A DNA stretch of 64,000 nt from Siphonodentalium dalli (taxonomy: Eukaryota; Mollusca; Scaphopoda; Gadilida; Siphonodentaliidae), in the NCBI GenBank assembly GCA_032622095.1, contig CP136064.1, positions 171,500,310-171,564,309 on the forward strand, in the 5' to 3' direction. Shown piece after piece: positions 1 to 10,100 of this stretch. The notes beneath the pieces were generated by a model. It was not told the DNA's origin, did not search any database, and saw nothing but the letters and a program-made list of their open reading frames with translations. Every line of letters starts with the position of its first letter. The stretch's first letter is position 1. The position numbers were made by a program, and so were the translations under genes.

Positions 1-231
1 TTCTGGGATGTTTCTGTATCCCCTAATTTGCAGAAGATAAAATGAATAAATCGAGGTGACTAATGGGTGAACTTCAATCTGAACCTAGGTCTCCCATAGC
101 AGTTGAAGCCTAAGCAGAATGAGGTTCCCAGAGGGTGAATTTGGTGATGCTAGCCAACCATGCAGGACAGCAGCACTAAACTCACCCTCTGGGGACCTCA
201 TTCTGCAAATGACAGACACACTATATCCAGG
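1..231 (+). mobile_element. Family A foldback element (A1), cut by window start
   Basis: The element carries the palindrome CAGAATGAGGT-CCCAGAGGGTGAATTTGGTGATGC, then its near-complement, ending in CCAGGCTTGG. It is the right half of the ~430-bp A consensus. The A family shares the signature GGGGATATAGAAACTTCCCAG internally and CAAGCCTGAGTTTAGTGTG at its ends. A terminal copy of this type may generate short false reading frames. Confidence 0.8.
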
Positions 232-420
232 CTTGGTATATTTCAATGTTTTAAAGATCTATGATCTATGTCTTCCTAAATATGTTCTAGACAGTTTCTG
301 GAGTACAAAATAAAAAATATGAGTCAAAGACATCTACATGTATTTGGAAATGCTTCTATAAATTAGTATTGATTTTATATCTATATTTTCTTACATAATG
401 CAATAATCAATTGGGACATT
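232..420 (+). repeat. Dispersed repeat following A1, matching 34420-34565
   Basis: CTAAATATGTTNTAxAxAG, GGAAANGCTTC, TTAGTATTGATTTTxTATC and TTTTCTTACATAATGCAATA recur in order at 34420-34565, also downstream of a family-A copy. Confidence 0.6.
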
Positions 421-984
421 TTTTTTTGCTATTTTTAGAACAGGCCATCATGACCATTCAGGCGATCTCAGATAGAGATAGAGTTATCATGCTTGCTATG
501 CTCCACAGGACGTAATTTGGCCCAAATTCATTATATATATTATGTATTATACCAGAAAATTTGAAATAAAAACAAAATTAACTGATGAAGCATTTCAGGG
601 TCTTCGTTTCATATTTATTATTTTATACCCTGGAACTTGTTATATGAAGAGAGAGTCCATCTTTGTTCCAGGATTGTGTATGATAATAGGCTTTGCATGG
701 AATCAGTTTTACAGTTTTCACATCATTCCCCATTATATTTTTTTCCACGGCGAGATAGCCATAATGTCAACGGCCCATCAATCGATGTCATTATGTCCAG
801 CAGCCAGCAGAGAACATGTTAATTATCTGTGTTGAATATTTTTACTTCCAATGAGTGAAAGCAGTAACGAACTTCTTTCAACATTATACATGGTTTTTTT
901 TTCCAGATAAATATTGAAGACATATTTGTATACATGCTATTTCACTACTTCAAACTAATATTTTATGACTCAGCCACTACACCA

Positions 985-1410
985 GGGTTGCCAATAAGTA
1001 CCGGTACTGGAACCGGCAGTAATCAGGAATTAAATCGGTACCGGTTCTGATGTCGAGTACCGACGGTTCTCGGTACTGATTGTTGATTTCTATTAATATA
1101 CCTCTTAACGAATATAAAGGGTTAATTAAGCAGCTCAACATCGTGCCAAACACAACTGCGATGGGTTATCATGATATTGTCAGCACATTCAAACATCAAA
1201 GGCACAGTATGCCGCACTATGACAACTTTTCACGAAATTGACAGAATGCATGTATTGTGCAGGCGCTTGTGATAACTGCATTTCTTTGATTCGGCCAGAA
1301 TGCCGCCGGATGCAATTCTGCACATGCCGTTTCGCGGTATCAATTTATGACACATGCATCATTTGAGAGGAGTCTGTTGGGCACCGACAAGGCGCAAAAG
1401 TGCCAAACAC
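985..1410. other. Possible hAT-like fragment with ACCGGTAC motifs
   Basis: CAGGGTTGCCAATAAGTACC at 983 followed by several ACCGGTACC-like motifs looks like a hAT left end. The following CATTCAAACATCAAAGGCAC region is faintly coding-like but stop-ridden. No right end found. Confidence 0.35.
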
Positions 1411-1611
1411 CCAAATTACCATTCATGGATATATATGATGACATGGATGTTGACACTGTAGAACTCGAGCGACAGGATATTTGTGAGTTGTGACTTGTGA
1501 GTCGTGACATGGAGGCATGGGCAACCAGGGCAGAGTTACCAGACGTATTATGACGTAATGATTCTTATGATCACATGAGTGACATCTATTGAGTAAATAG
1601 TATTGGTTACT

Positions 1612-1852
1612 ATTAACAATAATAACCACTTGATTTTAGAGTTATCCATCTTACACCCGCAATATGTCCTTAATTTGTCCGTTTGAGCATGTGGAAGTGG
1701 ACCACATCTCCAAAATTAACAAATTTCAAAAATTGATATCTGATCATTCTGAGCTTTGAAGGGTGGGTTTCTCGACTTGAATCAAATATTTTTTACCCCC
1801 AAAGCCAAATAAATAGTAATTTAGGAGCGTCTAATCGGTTGAGTACCTTTAA
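1612..1852 (+). repeat. Family G right-arm fragment (G1)
   Basis: Shares CCACTTGATTTTAGAGTTAT, GATATCTGATCATTCTGAGC and the end CGGTTGAGTACCTTTAA with the complete copy at 48536-49001. Confidence 0.75.
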
Positions 1853-2039
1853 TTATTGCATGAACATCTAATATCCAGTGTTGAGAGTACATATATTAGC
1901 CAATTTAGAAAGCTATAAAGTGCACAACCCTATTTGAATATAATGGCATTCTCTTAGCTTATATTAGTCCACATGAAATCTGAGATATTAAATGACATCC
2001 AGCTTATATGCTGGCCAGTGACTAGAGGAACAGATGTAC

Positions 2040-3480
2040 AGTGCTTGTATTTAATTGTTTATCATATATGACAAAATGTGATAAATGGATGACACTCTGA
2101 TGTTGAAATTTCATTACAGGGTTTCCGATGACACACCCGTCACCTGTATTTAGTATCTAGTATATTTCTTTTGATCTGCTTTGAAAAAAGTGAACCCTTC
2201 CTAAGGATTCCATCAACGCAAGCTATACATGCACTTTGCTTCATATTTCTTATCCAGGTGTATCTTTGAACACTCTTCACCTATATGGATTTTGGTATTA
2301 ATTGATTATGAAAATTATATTAACCTGTCACACCCAGCCCATAGACACATTCTATCAATATTTAAATTAAAATAATGGCCGCTAGCCAATATGAATTATC
2401 TGTGCAGTTGATATAAACATGCAGATGAATATACATGACTTTTGTTTCAATTATGCAGAAAATATTAAATTAACCATTTCCCTTTGAACCAGGTTCATTA
2501 ACTAAACACTCAATAAGACACCTATTGAATATTCTCATAGATTATAAGTGATGCCCTGTTTAGAAAACACTTCCAAGTGCATGTGCTTTAACCCTTTGAG
2601 TGCCAGGGGCCAATCTCATCGGCCCTAAACCTACAAAATAAGTCTGTTAAAGAATATAAGAATAAATTATTAAAATTGTAAAAAATTGTAAAAAAAATAA
2701 AATAATAATTGTAAAAAAAAAAATCTCTTATATATGTGAGGCGACCTATGGTCGACTCGCATATATAAGAGAATGCATTGGCACAGGGTATATGGGTTGA
2801 TATAAAAATCGGACCTGGCACTCAAAGGGTTAATGTCAATGACTGAATAAGCTTCCAACCTTGTGTTTAGACAAGGGATGGATCATATTTGTAACAGTAT
2901 ATTTTGGCCTCTTTTGTAAACACAGGGTATTCTACATGTATGTCATTGACTTATAGAATGGGACTAGTCACATGCTTTTTATGAACTATTATGTGTTGAT
3001 CTGGGGAAATTATATTACCTTCCAGACCATAGACATGATATCTGATTTTATGATTCAATATTTCCTATCTAAATGTTTATATCTCATGGAAATTTTTGTG
3101 ATGACACACCCCTGACCTGTATAGTTTTATTTGGTTTATTTGCCTCAAAATATCAACCCTATACACACATATTAACCCTGTTCGGTAGACACATGCTATC
3201 CAATGTGATAAGTAAAATATTTTTCACCCGATCAGTCTCATAATTCAAATCCAGATTAATCTTGACACACTCTTCACCTGTATAAATCTTGGTACCGATT
3301 TATCTGTTTTAACCCTACCTATAAACATAACATGAACACATGCTAACAAAGCAATACTTTATCTGATCAGTCTCATATTTATACATATTCAAGTAAATGA
3401 TGGAAACCCCTTACCGGTAATATATATTTTCAATCATCTCCATGTTATGTCTAGAGGCATATATTCAGTCTAGATCGAGT
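2040..3480 (+). repeat. Diverged satellite-like region (copy 1), interrupted by C1
   Basis: Recurrent ~150-170-bp units contain CACCTGTATA, TTTTGGTATTAATTGAT, AACCCTG, CATAGACACATTCTATC and CAGTCTCATATTT. It shares CATTAACTAAACACTCAATA-type sequence with the 54-kb copy. No gene seen. Confidence 0.6.
2588..2833. mobile_element. Family C TTAA MITE (C1, terminal type ii)
   Basis: TTAACCCTTTGAGTGCCAGG to CCTGGCACTCAAAGGGTTAA. The two ends share the same G/C substitution, so the terminal repeats match each other. Inside are an A-rich spacer and the shared hairpin (2725-2790, GCGAGGCGACCTATGGTCGA at its loop). TTAA and CCC termini fit the piggyBac superfamily. It interrupts a satellite-like region. 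Confidence 0.85.
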
Positions 3481-3539
3481 TGGCATGGTTGAAGAATTGG
3501 GTTAAACATCTGCTGATCATGATCGGCCTCTCGTTACAA

Positions 3540-3890
3540 GGGCCAGCCTAGAGTGTGACTTGGGAGACATATTCTCCCTAAATTGTGCCACTTCTCCCTA
3601 TTTTTTCACTCAGGAAGAAGTGACTTCTCTCTCATATTCCAGTATGCATATGTCCCAACAGCAGATTTAAAGTAAATTTACAGATTATAATGGTGCTCAT
3701 ACTCACTATATTGGTTTTATAAATGGGCTCTTGTGTTGCATAATACTTATTGGACATAGATGGGTGATATTGGGGTGTAAAATGTACGTCAGCCTTTATG
3801 ACTTCTCCCTGATATAAACAGTCCACTTCTCCCTAATAAGCAAATATGGAGAAGTGATTTCTCCCAATTTTAAACTTCTAGGCTGGTCCC
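3540..3890. mobile_element. Family H MITE with CCAGCCTAGA ends (copy 1)
   Basis: GGGCCAGCCTAGA at left, TCTAGGCTGGTCCC at right, with ACTTCTCCCT motifs repeated inside. It shares internal blocks with 36717-37032. It ends 65 bp before MGAT5 exon a. Confidence 0.78.
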
Positions 3891-3955
3891 TGTCTCATTG
3901 TGTCAATTATTTGTATAGTTTATAACACTACAGGAACATACTTTTTTTCATCCAG

Positions 3956-4102
3956 GTTTTCATAGGTTTAGGGTTCCCATATGAGGGACCTGCGCCTCTA
4001 GAAGCCATTGCTAATGGAGCGGTGTTTATAAATCCAGTGTTTCATCCTGTTAAGAATTTACATAACGATAAATTCTTCAAAGGAAAACCTACCGCCCGAG
4101 GG
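3956..4102 (+). CDS. MGAT5: MGAT5 exon a (donor-binding lobe, GLGFPYEGPAPLEAIANG)
   Basis: 147 nt, phase 0 at both ends, 49 codons, starting VFIGLGFPYEGP and ending KGKPTARG. The acceptor is a T-rich tract followed by TCCAG at 3951-3955. The donor is GGG|GTAAGT at 4102/4103. The block is the most conserved GT18 motif and lies in the C-terminal Rossmann-like lobe that handles UDP-GlcNAc in the family. The last 36 nt of the exon plus the donor form the first unit of a six-copy 45-bp tandem repeat running into the intron. A MITE (3540-3890) ends only 65 bp upstream. Confidence 0.95.
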
Positions 4103-7100
4103 GTAAGTTTTAATAAATTCTTCAAAGTAAAACCTACTGCCCGAGGGGTAAGTAATAATAAATTCTTCAAAGGATAACCTACTGTCCCAGGGGTAAGTAA
4201 TGATAAATTATTAAAGGGAAAAACTACTGCACGTAGGGTGAGTAATGATAAATTATTCAAGGGCAAACCTACTGCCCTTGGGGTAAGTAATGATAATTAT
4301 TTCAAAGGAAAACATGCTTCACGAGGGTGAGTGATTATTTCCGCTATATCATGAAAAGAAAGTATAACTCAAACTGCTTCGTGTATCCCTGCCTTCAAAA
4401 ATATAGTTCACCCAATTCTTGCTTGGGAATTATTCCAATCGATTCATAAACTTATAATATTCTTGCCAAAATGTGTGTATTTATAATGTGATTTCTTCTA
4501 AAGCCATTGTTAAATATAGGTCATGTTTAATTTTAAATTTCCCATTTTTGTTTACCAGAGGTATAGTCCTTTATCCAACTCCAATTGTTATGATATCTCT
4601 CTGAAATAGAATTTGAAATAAGTCAACGGACGTATTTGTGCCACGCCTGGTATTGCTCTTGTTCCATTGGAGCCAATTCTGGAGACTACCTCCTTCCTTC
4701 AAGAGCCATGTGGCCAAATAGTTGTTTTATTTTAAAGATACGGAAGGCATTCACAGGCGGTACAGCTAGAAAATTGTATAAAGTTTGTGAAACCTGTATA
4801 ATCAAGAAGAACATGAAAAAATAGAAGGAATTTGTTCTTATTTTCATTACCAATAACCCTCCAGTGAAGTGATTCCGCATGTTGAAGCCATTGTTTACAC
4901 ACATTACTGTAACAAGGAAGCCATTGTTGTGTTTTCAACAACTAACAATAACTCTTAAGATATCAAATAGCGTTATTCCAATATCATGTAATTTGTATGT
5001 CCCGTTGTGCTCCTGTGTGGCATCAAAAGAGTTAAAGCGACATGTCGGTTTGGAGCCCCAAGTTATACCTAGTAATGCTCACATTCTGGCCCAGTTACAG
5101 GATTAAAAATAGGTTGATAAATACTTTTATACGATCTTGCTGTGGAAAGACTTATTCAAGTCATTAACCCTTTCATGATGGGAGCTGCGCTGGTGCAGCA
5201 TTAAAGACCCTGTGCCAGTGCACTCTCTAAAATATACGAGTCTCCCATAGGGATCCTTTTATATATAAGAGAATGCACTGGTTTACAAGGTCAAGGTAAA
5301 TATTGTTAGGCCAATGCATTCTCTTATATATGCAAGTCTCCCATAAGAGAATGCATTGGCACAGGGTTTTCGCAAAATTTCAGGAAGCTCCAGTCTTAAG
5401 GCTTAAGTTTAGAAAAATCAGGCCCCAATTTTTCTTCAGCATGAAACAATAAACAGAGTTCATTGTTAAGTCTATTCCCAAAATGGCTGGATATTGCATG
5501 AATAAAGAGCATTTGTCTGCTAAGATAAGATAAGATACGTTTTAATGGTCTTTTAATGCACAATATTGCAGGACAACCTCCATGTAAAGATAAATAGACA
5601 AAAGGAATATATGGTATATAGGTGATATAACACATACCTGATTAACAGAAATTAGTTAAATTTAGAATATTAAATTATTACTGGACATAGGTCTCCTGTG
5701 GAAAGATGTGATGTACCATATATGGTACACTGCCACTTCCGCAGTCGACCAATGCCCAGCATGAGTATGGCGTTTATCCAGGGTACTGGTATAAGACTGT
5801 AAGGAGATAGCATAAGAAAACAGTCCTAAGACCATTTATTTCCATTATGGTCCCATGCTATGCTATGCTACTAATTGAAAATGGCTGAAAAATTGCTATG
5901 ACTTCAGTAAGTTATTCAGAGTATATAAGGTATGTACACGTTTATATTGTGTACAGTAATGCCCGAAGTAATCGACTCGTTAACCACAGCAGAATTATGG
6001 GTAATTTTTCAGGATTTATTCGGAAATATGACTTGTTGCCATTCATCGGAAAGCTCTCGGTGAGAGCTTTCCGATGAATGGCAACAAGCCATATTTCCGA
6101 CTAAATCCTGAAAAATTACCCATAATTCTGCTGTGGTTAAGAAGTTGATTACTTAGGCATTACTGTATGTACTGACCTATCTTATTCTTTCCTTCCAAGT
6201 TACGTATACATAATTTCTGAGGGTTAAATGAGCCATGTCTGTTTATTTTGAGTGACTTGCTTCATAGAGAAGTTTTTTTTTTATTTTCAGCTAACTAGTC
6301 AGCATCCTTATGCAGCATCATTCATCGGAGAACCTCATGTATACACGATAGATATCAACAGTACCAAAGCTCTGTCCACGTTGCTGGAAAAATTACTACT
6401 TCAAGAGGAGGTAATTGAATAATAATGTTCATGACATGCTCCAGTGGTATATTGGTTTTTTATTTTGTCAGGGCTGCCACTAGAGTGACAATGGGTCCCT
6501 TAATTTCCTCTTGACCATATTTCTCCTCTGACACATTTCTCCACCATTCCCCCTCTGCGTCGGCTAATCCAATAAAGTATCATTGACATGTTTTTTATTG
6601 AGTTTACTGACCCACATACATGTTAACTTTCCAGATTTAGGTGGGAGTCTCACAAATTTCAGCCCTATATCACGTGCTCCTGATCGCGAAACAGTTTCTC
6701 CCAAATTCAGTAAACAATGAAAGACCCAGCTTCCTCAGTGCATGCAGCTGACTTCATATGATAGAAGTAACACAAATGTGACTGTCATAATACTGTCTCA
6801 ATGCAAACAAGCTGTCTCATTACCCTGGGGTTATTAATAGCCATCGGACTATCCAAACATAGCTTATCTTGTAACGCCTCTTATTCAATTAATTTAGTAT
6901 GGGCACAAAGAATCTATGTAGCTTTACTGACCACAGGTCACAGCATCAAATTCACCCAGCTAGAAACCAAAGAGGCCATAGTTATAAAAAGACATGACGA
7001 CATCTCAAATGTCATGATAATAACAGAACGATCAACCAGCTGGAATATGATGTAATCAGTGGGACGTGCTTATGCAAAATTGTACTGGTGTTAAAGACAA

Positions 7101-10100
7101 TTTATTTCTGAATAGACGGCAGTTACACTTAGTATGTTTAATGCTAAGACAATAATTCCCTTTCAAGAACAAGTGTTTGTGATTTGAAGTTAATGAGTCT
7201 CAAGTTGAGCTTGTCTTCCATTCATGGCATGACTATTGAAAGTTAACACGGATGAAATAAACAATCGGTTTGCGAGGGGTAATCTAAACAAACGATGAAC
7301 TTATTTTCGTTGAAATTTAAACTTTATTGCTAAATTGCTAAATATTAAAGTTTTGTTATGCTATGGTATTATTGAGTTTAAAGATACGGGCGGCCTTCGG
7401 GGTGGTATTGCTGTTAAAATAGTCACATCCACTAAAACCGCCAAAACAGAAAGAATATTATCTAATTGACAAAATTTGTTCTTATACCAATCACAAATAT
7501 TGCATACATTCCATATTATTGTCACATTTGTAAGCTTTGTTATGTAAACAGACATCAAAAACGTTACACAACCATTTGTTTCTGGATAAAAACTCGGAAC
7601 TACCAGATCGTTCAATGAAAATGTTCCATTGTGCTGTGGAAGGCGAAGATAAAATTATTGGCGCCATCAACAATCACATTCACATTTCGTCACACACCAG
7701 ATAAGGAATTTACTATAGTATTGTGAGTTTTAGGGATTAGGGATTTTACAACCAACATAGAATGCACACGAATCTAAATAAGGAAATGACGCAATATCGT
7801 GGCTCTGCTTATAAACAATTCACCATGCTTTTTGCGAGAAACTAAACAACACTCAACCTGCATTTTCTCTGACACAAAGCTTGTTTTGTGAATAATATTG
7901 CATCCATATCATCATTATGCTATACTATTAGTATAGTCTGGAGGAAATTGTCATAATTTGATAAATGATATTTCTAAATTATAACTTACAATGAAGGCCT
8001 TTAAAGTGAATAAAAATAGAAAGTTTATAACTATGAAAAATCTCTTGAATTTGAACTAGATTCCGAATTCTCAAGTTAAATCTTCCGAAATCAGCCTGCC
8101 AGAAGTTAACATATATGCAGATGCAAAACATCACATGACACATAGTTGCAAATTACAGTAATGAATCAGAAACTTGAATCGGGTAATGAGCCTCAGTTCT
8201 GCGCAGTTTGTATAAAAACGTACCAAAGTTATTTTGTACTGATTACAATTATTTCTGACATATCAAACATGAATAAAAAGGTTGCACATGCGGAGTTTCG
8301 GGACCATGCGCACGTGCCTGAAAAACGGCAAATTTTCATGAACAAAGGTAATTTTATTTTTCTGCTAACGCTGACATCTAGTGAACCACTTTATGGAAAA
8401 ATAATTATTTTCAAGGACGCACGCATTAACAATTATTACTTATATCCTGAAATATATTGAAGTGTGCACAACTAAAAGCTGCTATGTTCACCATAGCCCT
8501 ATGCGTCGTCGACTACGTACCATCTTACTTATAGACCTTTTTGTATATATTATGTTCTAGTCACAACAATACTTGACCTGCATGATATGTACACAATGCG
8601 CATTGACACTAAAATACCAAATAAAAACTCTTTAACATTAGAAATATATTGAGAATATTAACAGTGCATCAGGGGAAATGAGCCAACTTATGAATAAGCC
8701 TGATGTTACATAACATTGCTTTTAAATGAAGCTGACGGCCGACTTCATCGCCAAGCACACATAATGTCCAATGAAATTTGAAGACTGCAAAGTATGTACC
8801 ATTGTATGTGGTAGCATTTTAACATTTTATGGTGAATTTTATGTTATCATACAACAATCGAGATTTTTTGTTGTTATTTAAAAATCAAGTCGACATGGTT
8901 TCACTTTCAACTTACGGTTATTTAATTCTGACCAAATGACAGTGTGATTTATTTTTTGTCAATCGCAGAGAAAGAGAATTTGGTGACTTTGGTATTTAGT
9001 ACTTCACAGCGAAATCAGAATTCACTTGAAAGAAGTTGCAGATAAAGCGACTATTAAAACTTCAATTTATGAATATTTTTGATATGTGAATTAGAATGGA
9101 CATACATGTAACAATGTTGTGACTTGTGACTTTCAGTGGTAGACCACTGGTTCTACTGTCACAAAAATACCAGTTTTTCAAAAAATTTAAGACTAAATTT
9201 GCAACAGTAAAACCAGTGGTCTACCACTGAAAATCATGTAATACAACAAAGTTATACCCTAATTTTATACAGATTATAGCCACACTGATGAAAGCTCTAT
9301 TCCGATATCCACGACAAATGTCAATGTAAAACACAAACTGTAGGCAGATATATGATCAAGAAACAGAACATTTAGGTATTGCTCTTCGTCGCATATTACT
9401 TTAATGTGATAGTCGATAGGCCCACACATCATATGTACATGTAAATGAAGAGAAACCTCAGACTCATCATTCTTCAATTATTCAAGTGAACTACAAATTT
9501 TATACAACATTATAATGATTACAAATAAATAGACAATAGTAAGGCCACACAAAATTGATTCTATGTTTCTCTGAGACTTTTGTTTTAAAATGGGCAGGCA
9601 GGTTTTTATATATTTTTTTTTCCCGCAAAATTACCCAGCATGCAGGTTTTTATATGTTTACTGCCAAAATATAAAAAAAACATTGATAAATGATATAACA
9701 TAATAAAGAGAAATCTATCCTCCTTTAGCTGAAAAATAATAACTTGAACAATGTTTAACAATATTTCCTCGTATTGGTAAATGGTTTACATATCAGAAAA
9801 CACATGGTCAAGTTCAAGTTTTGTGATGATCCAATGATTTATGATGGACTTATGTGCCTTTGATCGACTTAGAAATCATAATATTTGCATTGCCAAAATG
9901 ATGAACTTGAGCAATATTAATAATTATTTAATTCTATGTTTTTAACATGTACTGGTAATTTCTGTGTGGACTAATGTGTATAGTTTGTTGTGGGTCATTA
10001 AAACTTTATATAAAAAACTTCACTATAATATATAATTATCTTGCAGTTTGACTCTTATATGCCATATGAGTACACAGAACAAGGTTTGATAGAGAGAATG

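Noticed and set aside
4042..4266. Minus-strand repetitive 74-codon frame
   Set aside because: Antisense of the 45-bp MGAT5 donor array; open only because the period is a multiple of three.
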